Assembly: GCF_030317105.1 (NCBI RefSeq)
Contig: NZ_JASZYG010000008.1
Span: 186,001 to 250,000, forward strand
Reading direction: 5' to 3'
DNA from: Variovorax brevis
GTDB lineage: Bacteria; Pseudomonadota; Gammaproteobacteria; Burkholderiales; Burkholderiaceae_C
DNA: 64,000 nucleotides
A program made the position numbers and the translations under genes. The notes beneath the pieces were generated by a model. The model was not told the origin of the DNA. It made no database searches and was given only the letters and a program-made list of their open reading frames with translations. Shown here in pieces: positions 1 through 9,067 of this stretch. Position 1 is the first letter of the stretch. Each line of letters begins with the position of its first letter.

Positions 1-969
1 ATCGATGGTGTGCACACGCTGGCCGCCAATGGCGATGCGGAAGCGCAATCGGGCGTTGCGGCGCACATCTACTTGGCCACGCGCTCGATGGAGCGCCGCG
101 CCTTCGTCAATGCGGATGGCGAGATTCTTTTCGTGCCGCAGCAGGGCCGCCTGGTCATCACCTCGGAGATGGGCGTGCTCGAAGTCAAGCCGGGCGAGAT
201 CGCGCTGGTGCCGCGCGGCGTCGTGTTCAAGGTGGCGCTGCCCGACGGCCCGTCGCGCGGCTACCTTTGCGAGAACTACGGCGCGCAGTTCCGACTGCCC
301 GAACTCGGGCCCATCGGCTCCAACGGCCTGGCCAACTCGCGTGATTTCCAGGCGCCGGTGGCTGCGTACGAACACGACGGCGGCGAGTACGAACTCGTCA
401 AGAAATTCAGCGGCCGCTTCTGGTCCGCGCCGACCAGCCACTCGCCCTTCAACGTGGTGGCGTGGCACGGCAACCTCGCGCCGGTGAAGTACGACACCGC
501 CAACTTCATGACCATCGGCTCGATCAGCTTCGACCATCCCGATCCATCCATCTTCACCGTGCTCACCGCGCCGAGCGACACGCCCGGCACCGCGAACTGC
601 GACTTCGTGATCTTTCCGCCGCGCTGGCTGGTGATGGAAGACACCTTCCGTCCGCCCTGGTACCACCGCAACCTCATGAGCGAATTCATGGGACTGGTCT
701 ACGGCGAATACGACGCGAAGCCCGGCGGCTTCAAGCCCGGTGGCGCGAGCCTGCACAACTGCATGGTGCCGCACGGGCCGGACGAAGAAGCCTTCGACAA
801 GGCCAGCCACTCCGATCTCAAGCCGCAGAAGCTCGACAACACACTCGCCTTCATGTTCGAGAGCCGCATGCGCTTCATTCCCACCGGGTTCGCGCTGAAC
901 AGCCCGGCCCTGGACACCGCCTACGCCGACTGCTGGGCAGGCCTGAAAGACCAATTCAAAGCATCATGA
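1..969 (+). CDS. hmgA: Homogentisate 1,2-dioxygenase, 5' end outside window
   Basis: This cytoplasmic non-haem iron dioxygenase opens the ring of homogentisate to maleylacetoacetate in tyrosine and phenylacetate breakdown. The frame is open from base 1, so the gene starts upstream; about 322 C-terminal residues remain of a family usually 430-450 long. The iron-binding region is intact: the WYHRN and SEFMG motifs (near 658-693) and VPHGPD (near 768-785) carry the His, Glu and His that bind iron in the human enzyme. The stop overlaps the fahA start (ATGA), so the two are very likely translationally coupled. Identification is firm; only the start is missing. Confidence 0.96.
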   Translation: MDGVHTLAANGDAEAQSGVAAHIYLATRSMERRAFVNADGEILFVPQQGRLVITSEMGVLEVKPGEIALVPRGVVFKVALPDGPSRGYLCENYGAQFRLPELGPIGSNGLANSRDFQAPVAAYEHDGGEYELVKKFSGRFWSAPTSHSPFNVVAWHGNLAPVKYDTANFMTIGSISFDHPDPSIFTVLTAPSDTPGTANCDFVIFPPRWLVMEDTFRPPWYHRNLMSEFMGLVYGEYDAKPGGFKPGGASLHNCMVPHGPDEEAFDKASHSDLKPQKLDNTLAFMFESRMRFIPTGFALNSPALDTAYADCWAGLKDQFKAS

Positions 970-2240
970 ACAACGCACAACTCAACGCCACCCACGATCC
1001 GAAGCTGCGCAGCTGGGTCGCATCGGCCAACGTCGCAGGCTGTGACTTCCCGATCCAGAACCTGCCCTTCGGCACCTTCAGCCAGGGCGCGGACGGCGAA
1101 CGCCGAATCGGCGTGGCCATCGGCGACAAGATCCTCGACCTGCGCCGCGCCAAGCTGGTCGACACCGACGACTTGAATGTGTTGATGGCCGCCTCGCCGC
1201 AAGCGCGCAGCGCACTGCGCGCCGCGATCTCGCAAGGCCTGAGTGAAGGCAGTGCCAAGCGGGCTGAATGGGAAGACGCGCTGGTCGACGCATCGGCCGT
1301 CACCCTGCACGTGCCTTGCCGCATCGGCGACTACACCGACTTCTACACGAGCGTGCATCACGCGACGACGGTCGGCAAGCAGTTCCGCCCTGACAACCCG
1401 CTGCTGCCCAACTACAAGTGGGTACCCATCGGCTATCACGGACGCGGATCGTCCATCGGCGTGAGCGGGCAGCAATTCAAGCGACCCAAGGGGCAGATCA
1501 AGGGCGCCACCGATGTGCCGGCATTGGGCCCGACGCAGAAGCTGGACTATGAACTTGAACTGGGCTTCTTCATCGCGGGCGGCAACGAACTGGGCGAGCC
1601 GATTCCGATGGAGCGCGCGGAAGAACACCTGTTTGGCGTGACGCTGTTCAACGACTGGTCGGCACGCGACATCCAGCCGTGGGAATACCAGCCGCTCGGG
1701 CCCTTCCTGTCGAAGAATTTCGCGAGCACGGTGTCGCCGTGGATCGTGACCACCGAAGCGCTGGCGCCTTTCCGTGCGAAGTTCGAACGCGCCGAGGGAG
1801 ACACGCAACCCTTGCCGTACCTTGACTCACCCGCCAATCGCGAGAGTGGTGCGCTCGACATCACATTGGAAGTCTGGCTGCAGACTGCAAAGATGCGCGA
1901 GGCCGGTGAAGGGGCCACGCGCCTGACGCGCGGCAATGCGGTGGAGGCGGCTTATTGGACGGTGGCGCAACTCATCACGCACCACACGGTGAATGGGTGC
2001 AACCTGCAGCCTGGTGATTTGCTGGGGTCCGGGACGTTGTCGGGGCCGAAGGCGGATCAGGCTGGATCGCTGCTTGAGCTGACGACCGGCGGGAAGAATC
2101 CGATCACGCTTCCCAATGGGGAACGCCGTGGGTTTCTGGAGGACGGGGACACGCTGATTCTGCGGGGCTACTGCGAGCGGGATGGGGCTGTGCGGATTGG
2201 ATTGGGTGAGGTGAGTGGGACTGTGGTCGGGAACGGTTGA
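966..2240 (+). CDS. fahA: Fumarylacetoacetase
   Basis: Fumarylacetoacetase hydrolyses fumarylacetoacetate to fumarate and acetoacetate, the last step of the homogentisate pathway. The protein is 424 residues, the normal length. Residues matching the human metal and catalytic set are visible: D125 in the DYTDF segment, H132, E196 and E198 in YELELG, D230 in FNDWSARD and K250 in LSKNF. The ATG at 966 overlaps the hmgA stop by four bases (ATGA) and fits the known N-terminus; a longer upstream reading of the frame only crosses hmgA. No maleylacetoacetate isomerase gene lies beside this pair in the window. Confidence 0.97.
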   Translation: MNNAQLNATHDPKLRSWVASANVAGCDFPIQNLPFGTFSQGADGERRIGVAIGDKILDLRRAKLVDTDDLNVLMAASPQARSALRAAISQGLSEGSAKRAEWEDALVDASAVTLHVPCRIGDYTDFYTSVHHATTVGKQFRPDNPLLPNYKWVPIGYHGRGSSIGVSGQQFKRPKGQIKGATDVPALGPTQKLDYELELGFFIAGGNELGEPIPMERAEEHLFGVTLFNDWSARDIQPWEYQPLGPFLSKNFASTVSPWIVTTEALAPFRAKFERAEGDTQPLPYLDSPANRESGALDITLEVWLQTAKMREAGEGATRLTRGNAVEAAYWTVAQLITHHTVNGCNLQPGDLLGSGTLSGPKADQAGSLLELTTGGKNPITLPNGERRGFLEDGDTLILRGYCERDGAVRIGLGEVSGTVVGNG

Positions 2241-2263
2241 AAGGGGCGGTGCCCCCACCCCGG

Positions 2264-2284
2264 CCCTCCCCCGGAGGGGGAGGG
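2264..2284. repeat. GC-rich hairpin after fahA
   Basis: A perfect 9-bp inverted repeat (CCCTCCCCC / GGGGGAGGG) with a GGA loop lies 24 bases after the fahA stop. There is no T-tract, so it is either a weak or Rho-assisted terminator or a small dispersed palindrome. Similar C-rich/G-rich palindromes between genes are common in this group, but only one copy was noticed in the window. Confidence 0.5.
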
Positions 2285-2352
2285 AGCAAGACAGCAGCCA
2301 CTGCATTCCGGGCGCTCCCCGAAGAGCCCCGAACACTGCGCTGTCAAACGCG

Positions 2353-2799
2353 CTATCCGCCCCCGGCCGCCCGGCTCGCCTCCAGGTGATTCTTCGCCCG
2401 CTCAGCGAGCGCCATCTCCCCCGGCGTAGCCGGCGTGAACGAATCCACCGGCAACGGCCGCCCATGCGAATCGACCGACACGAACACGATCAGGCACTCG
2501 GTCGTCTTGTTCATCGCGCCGCCTTTCATGTCGCCGCTGCGCACTTCCACCGAGATGTTCATGCTCGTGGAGCCGGTGAACACCAGGCGCGCCTCCACCT
2601 CCACCAGGTCGCCGATCATGATCGGCCGGTGAAAGCGGATGCTGCCGATGAACACCGTCACGCAATAGCGCTTGGACCAGCTCGTGGCGCAGGCGTAGCC
2701 GGCCTCGTCGATCCATTTCATGACGGTGCCGCCATGGACCTTGCCGCCAAAATTGACGGTGCTGGGTTCAGCCAGGAAGCGCAGGGTGATCGAGGACAT
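2353..2799 (-). CDS. Acyl-CoA thioesterase, hotdog fold (YciA/ACOT type)
   Basis: The 148-residue product is a single-domain hotdog acyl-CoA thioesterase, a cytoplasmic enzyme that hydrolyses acyl-CoA to free acid and CoA. The typical motif HGGTVMKWIDE (near residues 22-32) supplies the active-site Asp/Glu region, followed by the GDLVEVEARL strand. The start at 2799 is the only Met ahead of the conserved SSITLRFL strand; upstream codons in the frame are low-complexity. It is a single gene between convergent fahA and the co-directional LysR gene. Its physiological substrate cannot be deduced. Confidence 0.88.
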   Translation of the reverse strand: MSSITLRFLAEPSTVNFGGKVHGGTVMKWIDEAGYACATSWSKRYCVTVFIGSIRFHRPIMIGDLVEVEARLVFTGSTSMNISVEVRSGDMKGGAMNKTTECLIVFVSVDSHGRPLPVDSFTPATPGEMALAERAKNHLEASRAAGGG

Positions 2800-2833
2800 G
2801 ATGGTCGTTCGCGAGCCGTGGAATTGGAAACAA

Positions 2834-3808
2834 TTATGCGTTTGACCGGCCCGTGCGCGCTCGCTTCCTTGCGGATTCCAGGGGCGCGGGCGGCGATGCC
2901 GGCGCCGCTGACGCGTGGCCGGAGAACAACTGCGCCATCGTGCGCCGCAGCCACACATTCCCCGCATCGGCATGAAAGCGCTCGTGCCAATGCTGCTTCA
3001 CCGCATAGGCCGGCAGCTCAAAAGGCGGCTCGATCAGCTTGACGGCTTCTTGCGTCGAAAGCACCTCGCCCAGCACGCGCGGCACGATCACAATCAGCTC
3101 GGTGCGCGCCACGATGCGCGCCACGCCCAGGAAGCTCGACAGGTGCGCCACCACGTTGCGCTCGATGCGCTTGCGCGCGATCGTCTTGTCGACGATGGCG
3201 TGGCCAGTGCCCGAGGACGACACCACCGCATGCGCCTCGGCTGAAAAGCGCTTGATCGACAAGGTAGCGCCAATGCGCGGATGGTCCCTGGCGACCAGGC
3301 ACACGAAGTTCTGCTTGAAGAGCGTCTGCTGGTAGAAGCCCGCGTCGAGCTGCGGCATGAAGCCCACCGCCAGGTCGACCTCGCCATCTTCCAGCCGCCG
3401 CGCGCTGCCGTTCGACACGATCTCCGTCTCGATGCGGATGCCCGGCGCCGCACGGCGCAGATGGTCCAGCAGCGCAGGCAACAGAACCACCTCGCTGATG
3501 TCCGTCAGGCAGATGCGAAACCGCCGGTTCGCCGTGGCTGGATCAAAGCTAACGCCGCTGCCGCGCGCCCTGTCGAGTTGCGCAAGCACTTCGCGCAGGG
3601 AAGGATGGATTTCCTGCGCCCGTGGCGTCGGCAGCATGCCTTGAGCGGTGCGCACGAACAGCCGGTCATCAAAGTGCGCGCGCAGCTTGTTGAGCGCGGT
3701 GCTCGCCGCCGACTGCGAGAGATCCAGCCGGTCGGCCGCCTTCGACACGCTCCCGCTCTTGTAGACCTCGTCGAATACCGCGATCCATTCCAGGTCCAGT
3801 CCTGCCAT
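2834..3808 (-). CDS. LysR-family regulator of the gentisate operon (predicted)
   Basis: This 324-residue protein has an N-terminal winged helix (SGSVSKAADRLDLSQSAASTALNKLR, given here in parts: recognition region about residues 18-45) and a LysR substrate-binding domain. The start MAGLDLEWIAVF fits the family; the open frame runs further upstream into the divergent promoter. It is transcribed away from the gentisate dioxygenase gene with 103 bases between the starts, the usual arrangement for a LysR activator of a neighbouring catabolic operon. The inducer is probably gentisate, 3-hydroxybenzoate or a relative, which is inference from the neighbourhood. Confidence 0.9.
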   Translation of the reverse strand: MAGLDLEWIAVFDEVYKSGSVSKAADRLDLSQSAASTALNKLRAHFDDRLFVRTAQGMLPTPRAQEIHPSLREVLAQLDRARGSGVSFDPATANRRFRICLTDISEVVLLPALLDHLRRAAPGIRIETEIVSNGSARRLEDGEVDLAVGFMPQLDAGFYQQTLFKQNFVCLVARDHPRIGATLSIKRFSAEAHAVVSSSGTGHAIVDKTIARKRIERNVVAHLSSFLGVARIVARTELIVIVPRVLGEVLSTQEAVKLIEPPFELPAYAVKQHWHERFHADAGNVWLRRTMAQLFSGHASAAPASPPAPLESARKRARTGRSNA

Positions 3809-3819
3809 GCGTGCCACCA

Positions 3820-3831
3820 CTATTGAAATAG
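3820..3831. promoter_or_regulatory. Candidate LysR operator in divergent promoter
   Basis: The sequence CTATTGAAATAG is a perfect 5-bp inverted repeat around GA, inside the 103-base gap between the LysR gene and the gentisate operon. A second TATT...AATA pair (3843-3867) lies next to it. Such AT-rich dyads are typical of LysR binding sites; no binding evidence is available. Confidence 0.4.
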
Positions 3832-3911
3832 AAGATTCTGCGTATTGTCGCCATCGCTTGAGCAAATAGTGGGGGCGGCGAACAATGCCCTCCAACGCAG
3901 GAGACAAATCG

Positions 3912-4982
3912 ATGAACACCGCCCCACGGGCCGCAGCAGCAGCATCCGATCGCGCCGCCGAACGCCGTGACTACTACGCCCGCATCCGCCCCTTGAGCCT
4001 CACGCCGCTGTGGGAAGAGCTCCACGCCCTGGTGCCGCGCGAACCGCAAACGCCCTGCGTGCCGGCCCTGTGGCGCTATGACGAAATCCGCCCGCTGCTG
4101 ATGGAATCGGCAGAACTCATCACCGCCGAAGAGGCCGTTCGCCGCGTGCTCGTGCTGGAGAACCCGGCGTTGCCCGGCCGTTCGTCGATCACGCAATCGC
4201 TTTACGCCGGCCTGCAGCTCATCATGCCCGGCGAAGTGGCGCCTTCGCACCGCCACGTGCAGTCGGCGCTGCGCTTCATCGTCGACGGCAAGGGTGCCTA
4301 CACCACCGTCGGCGGTGAGCGCACCACCATGTACCCCGGCGACTTCATCATCACGCCGTCGTGGGCCTGGCATGACCACGGCAACGAAGGCATCGAAGGC
4401 GTGAGCGAACCGGTGGTCTGGCTCGACGGGCTCGACATCCCGATGGTGCGCTTTTTCGATGCCGGCTTTGCGGAGAACGATTCGTCCAAAGTGCAGCACG
4501 TCGCGCGCCCCGAGGGCCACAGCTTTGCGCGCTTCGGCCACAACATGGTGCCGGTGCGTCACGACCACGCATCGCCGACATCGCCCATCTTCAGTTACCC
4601 CTACGCACGCAGCCGTGAAGCGCTGGCGCAATTGCAGTGCAGCGAAGCGCCGGATGCATGGATGGGCCACAAGCTGCGCTACATCAATCCGCTGACGGGC
4701 GGCTCCCCCATGCCGACCATCGCCACCTTTTTGCAACTATTGCCAGCCGGCTTCGAAGGCAAGGCGCATCGCGTGACGGACGGCAGCATCTACAGCGTGG
4801 TCGAAGGGCGCGGCACCGCGCACATCGGCAACGAGCGCTTCGACTTCGGCCCGCGTGACACCTTCGTCGTGCCCTCGTGGGCGCCCCTGCGCCTGGAAGC
4901 GGGCGAAGACGCGGTGCTCTTCAGCTTTTCCGATCGTCCGGTGCAGCAGGCCATGGGTGTGCTGCGCGAAGCCTTTCCCTGA
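3912..4982 (+). CDS. Gentisate 1,2-dioxygenase
   Basis: Gentisate 1,2-dioxygenase cleaves gentisate (2,5-dihydroxybenzoate) to maleylpyruvate with Fe(II) and O2 in the cytoplasm. The 356-residue protein is a bicupin of normal length. The N-terminal cupin has SHRHVQSALRF, with H113 and H115, and H154 in WAWHDHG as the likely iron ligands; the second cupin (about residues 280-345) keeps the fold but lacks a full metal set. The ATG at 3912 follows an AGGAGA ribosome-binding site; an in-frame ATG at 3885 has none. It is the first gene of the operon running to 10416. Confidence 0.94.
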   Translation: MNTAPRAAAAASDRAAERRDYYARIRPLSLTPLWEELHALVPREPQTPCVPALWRYDEIRPLLMESAELITAEEAVRRVLVLENPALPGRSSITQSLYAGLQLIMPGEVAPSHRHVQSALRFIVDGKGAYTTVGGERTTMYPGDFIITPSWAWHDHGNEGIEGVSEPVVWLDGLDIPMVRFFDAGFAENDSSKVQHVARPEGHSFARFGHNMVPVRHDHASPTSPIFSYPYARSREALAQLQCSEAPDAWMGHKLRYINPLTGGSPMPTIATFLQLLPAGFEGKAHRVTDGSIYSVVEGRGTAHIGNERFDFGPRDTFVVPSWAPLRLEAGEDAVLFSFSDRPVQQAMGVLREAFP

Positions 4983-5049
4983 TCCGCGATTTCGCCGGCG
5001 TGTCCGGTCTTCCTTTCAACCTGCGCCGCAGCTTGCGGCTGGAGCCTTC

Positions 5050-5754
5050 ATGTCCTATGTCGTTTCACCGCCCGCCGTCGTGGGCCTGCTCATCGCCGGT
5101 TCTGCCGACTTGTTCCCGGTGCGCCGCGTCTACTGCGTCGGCCGCAACTATGCGGCGCATGCCCGCGAGATGGGTTTCGACCCCGACCGCGAGCCGCCCT
5201 TCTTTTTCTGCAAGCCGAATGACGATTCGTCCATCGTGCCGGTGCCGGCCGGTGAAACCGCGCGCATTCCGTACCCGGCGCTCACCACCAACTACCACTT
5301 CGAAGCCGAACTGGTCGTGGTCATCGGCAAGGGCGGCCGCGACATCGCCGCGGGCGATGCGGCTCAGCACATCTACGGCTACGCCGTCGGCCTGGACATG
5401 ACGCGCCGCGACCTGCAGATCAAGATGCGCGAGCAAGGCCGGCCGTGGGAAATCGGCAAAGCCTTTGACCATTCCGCGCCCATCGGCCCGATCCACAAGC
5501 GATCGGACATCGGCGAATTACTCCAGGGCGCGATCACGCTCGAGGTCGATGGCAAGACGCGCCAGTCCAGCGACGTGAGCCATCTCATCTGGTCGGTCGA
5601 CGAAGTGATCGCCAATCTTTCGACGCTCTTCGAACTGCAGCCGGGCGATGTCATCTTCACCGGCACGCCGGACGGCGTGGGCGCCGTCCAGCGCGGCGAA
5701 ACCATCGACGTGCGCATCGCGGGGCTCACCCCGCTGCGCGTGGCCATCGTCTGA
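5050..5754 (+). CDS. Fumarylpyruvate hydrolase-type FAH-family protein
   Basis: The 234-residue protein belongs to the fumarylacetoacetate hydrolase family. It keeps the metal site: E85 and E87 in YHFEAELVV and D116 in GLDMTRRDL, with the C-terminal motif GDVIFTGTPDGVG. Placed between gentisate dioxygenase and the 3-hydroxybenzoate hydroxylase, it should hydrolyse fumarylpyruvate to fumarate and pyruvate. Because no maleylpyruvate isomerase is encoded in this operon, direct maleylpyruvate hydrolysis is an alternative. The ATG at 5050 is chosen because the open frame upstream runs back into gentisate dioxygenase and has no family similarity. Confidence 0.9.
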   Translation: MSYVVSPPAVVGLLIAGSADLFPVRRVYCVGRNYAAHAREMGFDPDREPPFFFCKPNDDSSIVPVPAGETARIPYPALTTNYHFEAELVVVIGKGGRDIAAGDAAQHIYGYAVGLDMTRRDLQIKMREQGRPWEIGKAFDHSAPIGPIHKRSDIGELLQGAITLEVDGKTRQSSDVSHLIWSVDEVIANLSTLFELQPGDVIFTGTPDGVGAVQRGETIDVRIAGLTPLRVAIV

Positions 5755-5776
5755 ACGCAAGCAAGGAAGCACCACC

Positions 5777-7069
5777 ATGAACAAAGCCTCCCCAACATCC
5801 GTCCTGCTGATCGGCGGCGGCATCGGCGGTCTCGCAGCGGCGCTGGCCCTCGCGCGGCTGGGCATCGCGGTCGAACTGCTGGAGCAAAGCGCGAGCATCG
5901 GCGAGATCGGCGCGGGCCTGCAGCTCGGCCCCAACGCCTTCGCGGCACTCGACGCGCTGGGTGTCGGCGCGCAGGTGCGGCGCAAGGCCGTGTTCACCGA
6001 GCGGCTGGTGATGATGGATGCCGTCGATTGCAGCGAAGTCGCTTCGGTGCCGGTGGGCGAGGCCTTTCGCAAGCGCTTCGGCAACCCCTATGCGGTCAGC
6101 CATCGCGCCGACCTGCACGGCGCGATCTACGAAGCGGTGAAGCAGCATCCGCTGATCCGCTTTCATACCTCGGCGAGCGTCGAGCACCTGGAGATCGGCG
6201 ATCAGCGCGTGGAAGCCATCACGCGCGACGGGCGCCGGTTTACCGCCGCGGCGGTCGTTGGCTGCGACGGCGTGAAGTCGGTCGTGCGGGCCAACCTGCT
6301 GGGCGATGCGCCGCGCGTTTCGGGCCACGTCGTGTACCGCGCCGTCGTACCCGCCGCCGACATGCCAGCCGACCTGCGCATGAACGCCCCGGTGGTGTGG
6401 GCCGGCCCCAATTGCCACCTGGTGCACTACCCGCTGCGCGACGGCGAGCAATACAACCTGGTCGTCACCTTCCACAGCCGCGACAAGGAAGAATGGGGCG
6501 TGAGCGAAGGCAGCAAGGAAGAGGTGCTGTCGTACTTCGAAGGCATCCACGCGCGTCCGCGCCAGTTGCTGGACCGCCCCACGTCGTGGCGCCGCTGGAG
6601 CACCGCCGACCGCGACCCGGTCGCGCAATGGGGCCGCGGACCCGCCACGCTGCTCGGCGACGCTGCGCATCCGATGATGCAGTACCTCGCGCAAGGCGCC
6701 TGCATGGCGCTGGAAGACGCCGTGACGCTCGGGGCCGCCGTGCAGCGTTGCCGCGATGAAGATGGCGTCGACGACCTGCCCCGCGCCTTCCGCCTCTACG
6801 AAGAAGCGCGGGTTGCGCGCACGGCACGTGTCGTGCTGTCGGTGCGCGAGATGGGCCGGCTCTATCACGCCCAGGGCGTGGAGCGCCTGGTGCGCAACAG
6901 CCTTTGGGTGGGCCGCACCCCGGAACGCTTTTACGACGCCGTCGAATGGCTCTACGCGTGGACACCTGAGCGCTGCCTGGATGACGCCAGCCCGGTGTCC
7001 GGCACCCCGCCTGTTTCCGCTTCCAACACAACGACCACCACCAGAGACCTCGCAGGAATCGCGCAATGA
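5777..7069 (+). CDS. 3-Hydroxybenzoate 6-monooxygenase (FAD-dependent)
   Basis: This 430-residue flavoprotein is a class A aromatic hydroxylase. It shows the Rossmann GGGIGG motif at residues 13-18, the DG motif near residue 165 (VVGCDGVKS) and the second FAD motif GDAAHPMMQYLAQGA near residue 294. The family hydroxylates 3-hydroxybenzoate to gentisate with NADH, and the adjacent gentisate dioxygenase and FAH hydrolase support that substrate; salicylate 5-hydroxylation is less likely since that enzyme is multicomponent. The start at 5777 directly precedes the LLIGGGIGG strand. The stop overlaps the next start (ATGA). Confidence 0.9.
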   Translation: MNKASPTSVLLIGGGIGGLAAALALARLGIAVELLEQSASIGEIGAGLQLGPNAFAALDALGVGAQVRRKAVFTERLVMMDAVDCSEVASVPVGEAFRKRFGNPYAVSHRADLHGAIYEAVKQHPLIRFHTSASVEHLEIGDQRVEAITRDGRRFTAAAVVGCDGVKSVVRANLLGDAPRVSGHVVYRAVVPAADMPADLRMNAPVVWAGPNCHLVHYPLRDGEQYNLVVTFHSRDKEEWGVSEGSKEEVLSYFEGIHARPRQLLDRPTSWRRWSTADRDPVAQWGRGPATLLGDAAHPMMQYLAQGACMALEDAVTLGAAVQRCRDEDGVDDLPRAFRLYEEARVARTARVVLSVREMGRLYHAQGVERLVRNSLWVGRTPERFYDAVEWLYAWTPERCLDDASPVSGTPPVSASNTTTTTRDLAGIAQ

Positions 7070-8052
7070 CGAAGAAACTCCGCCTCTCGCTCGCCGGCCT
7101 TGCCGCTGCACTGTTGACCGCCTCCGCGTTCTCGCAACCCGCGGCGGGCGACTACCCAGCCAAGCCCGTCACCATCATCACGCCCTTCGCCGCCGGCAGC
7201 GGACCGGACGCCGTGCTGCGCCTCGTTTCCGACAAGCTCGGCCGCCTGTGGAACCAGCGCGTGCTGGTGGACAACAAGCCGGGCGGCGGCGGCTTCATCG
7301 CCATCGACCAGGCCAAGCGCGCAGCGCCCGACGGCTACACCCTGCTGCAACTCGACAGCGAACACATCGCCGCCTTGCCGCACCTCTACAAGCAAAAGGG
7401 ATTCGTGCCGCTGCAGCATTTCGACCCGGTCGCGTCCCTCTTTCGCACGCCCTTCTTCGTGGCGGTGCCCACCGATTCCAGCTGGAAGTCGATGACCGAC
7501 CTCATTGCCGCCGCGAAGGCGAAGAACGGCGAACTGGTCTACGGCTCGTGGGGCGTCGGCAGCCCCGGCCACCTGGGCGCGCAACAGCTGGAAGCGCTCA
7601 CTGGCACGCACATGCAGCACGTGCCGTACAAGGAGGTGTCGCAGCTCTACGCCAACGTGGGTTCCGGCGAAGTGCAGTGGAGCTTTGCAAGCCTGCCTTC
7701 GAGCCAGGGCATCTACAAGGCGGGCAAGCTGCGCTACATCGCCGTGGCCACGACGAAGCGCGTGCCGCAGATGCCCGACGTGCCCACCATCGCCGAGGCC
7801 GGTGGTCCGGCCGGGCTGGAGGTCAACTCCTTTGTCACCTTGTTGACGCCCAAGGGCGTGCCGGCGGCAATCAAGGCGAAAATCAACGCCGATGTAGCCA
7901 AAGTGATCGCCGACCCCGACATTCGCGCGCGCTTCGACACCTTTGCGTTCGAGCCGCTCGCCTGGTCGCCGGAAGAGATCGCGCGCAACGCCGAAGCCAA
8001 GTCGAAGGTCTATGGCGAGTTGGTGAAGCGGGGCAACATCAGCCTCGACTGA
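7066..8052 (+). CDS. TctC/Bug-family periplasmic substrate-binding protein (1)
   Basis: The 328-residue product is a Bug-type extracytoplasmic solute receptor of the tripartite tricarboxylate transporter class. It has a signal peptide of about 23 residues (ending near TASAFSQ) and the family pattern YPAKPVTIITPFAAG, followed by NKPGGGGFIAIDQ. It overlaps the hydroxylase gene by four bases, so it is co-translated with the gentisate pathway, which suggests the ligand is a hydroxybenzoate or related acid. No TctA or TctB membrane genes are nearby; such orphan receptors are common in Burkholderiales. Confidence 0.93.
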   Translation: MTKKLRLSLAGLAAALLTASAFSQPAAGDYPAKPVTIITPFAAGSGPDAVLRLVSDKLGRLWNQRVLVDNKPGGGGFIAIDQAKRAAPDGYTLLQLDSEHIAALPHLYKQKGFVPLQHFDPVASLFRTPFFVAVPTDSSWKSMTDLIAAAKAKNGELVYGSWGVGSPGHLGAQQLEALTGTHMQHVPYKEVSQLYANVGSGEVQWSFASLPSSQGIYKAGKLRYIAVATTKRVPQMPDVPTIAEAGGPAGLEVNSFVTLLTPKGVPAAIKAKINADVAKVIADPDIRARFDTFAFEPLAWSPEEIARNAEAKSKVYGELVKRGNISLD

Positions 8053-8074
8053 CGCCAACTCCCATGGGACCACG

Positions 8075-9067
8075 ATGCCTTTGCTGAACAACAAACGAGC
8101 TTTTCTCTTCACCCTTTGCGCCGCCTCTTTCGGCGCGCTGCTGCCCGCCGCCGGCGCTCTTGCGCAAGGCGCGGCAGCGTGGCCCACGAAGCCGGTGCGC
8201 ATCGTCGTCGGCTTTCCTGGCGGCTCGACACCGGACATCGCCGCGCGCACCATCGCCGAGCCGCTGGGCAAGGCACTGGGCCAGCCTGTCGTCATCGAGA
8301 ACAAGCCAGGCGCTTCCGGCAACATCGCCGCCGACTATGTCGCCAAGGCCACGGACGATCACACGCTGGGCGTGGTCATCAACGGCAACCTCACCTCTTC
8401 GAAGTTGCTCTTTCCCAAGCTCCCGTACGACCCGGCCAAGGACTTCACCTACCTCTCGCTGCTGACCACGGCACCTTTGATCCTGGTGGCGCCGGCAAAC
8501 CTGCCATCGGGCACCGCTTTCCTGGATGCGGCGCGCAAGGGCGGCAACACCTGGAACTACGGCTCCGTCGGCGCCGGTTCGGTCGGCCACCTCGGCATGG
8601 AATTGCTCGAGAGCCGCGTGCCCGGCATGACGGCGATGCACGTGCCCTACGCCGGCAACCCGCAGGTCGTGACGGCCATGCTGGGCGGCCAGGTGCAAAT
8701 GGCGCTGATTCCGCCCGGCGTCGCGATGCCGCAGGTCAAGGCCGGCAAGCTCAAGGCCATCGGCCTGACCAGTGGCCGCAGCGCGCTGGTGCCTGAAGTG
8801 CCGCCGCTGTCGGACATCGGCGTGCGCGACTTCAACCTCGAGGTGTGGACCGCGCTGCTCGGCCCGGCCAGCCTGTCGAAGGCCGCGCAGGAGCGCATCA
8901 GCCGCGAACTGGCGGTGATCATGAAGACGCCCGAAGTGCGCCAGCGCCTGTTGGATCAGGGCTGGCAGGCGGTGGGCACCTCGCCCGATGGCATGCGCAC
9001 GCGCGTGAAGGAAGAAGCGGCGATCATGGCGCGCATCATCTCGACGAAGGGCATCAAGATCGAATGA
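8075..9067 (+). CDS. TctC/Bug-family periplasmic substrate-binding protein (2)
   Basis: A second Bug receptor, 330 residues, lies 22 bases after the first and is only moderately similar to it, so this is not a recent duplication. It has a signal peptide of about 28 residues (ending ALAQG), then WPTKPVRIVVGFPGGS and the ligand-loop NKPGASGNIAADYVAKA. The gene overlaps the following FAD oxidoreductase by four bases (ATGA). It probably binds a carboxylate in the periplasm; two receptors in one operon may cover two related substrates. Confidence 0.92.
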   Translation: MPLLNNKRAFLFTLCAASFGALLPAAGALAQGAAAWPTKPVRIVVGFPGGSTPDIAARTIAEPLGKALGQPVVIENKPGASGNIAADYVAKATDDHTLGVVINGNLTSSKLLFPKLPYDPAKDFTYLSLLTTAPLILVAPANLPSGTAFLDAARKGGNTWNYGSVGAGSVGHLGMELLESRVPGMTAMHVPYAGNPQVVTAMLGGQVQMALIPPGVAMPQVKAGKLKAIGLTSGRSALVPEVPPLSDIGVRDFNLEVWTALLGPASLSKAAQERISRELAVIMKTPEVRQRLLDQGWQAVGTSPDGMRTRVKEEAAIMARIISTKGIKIE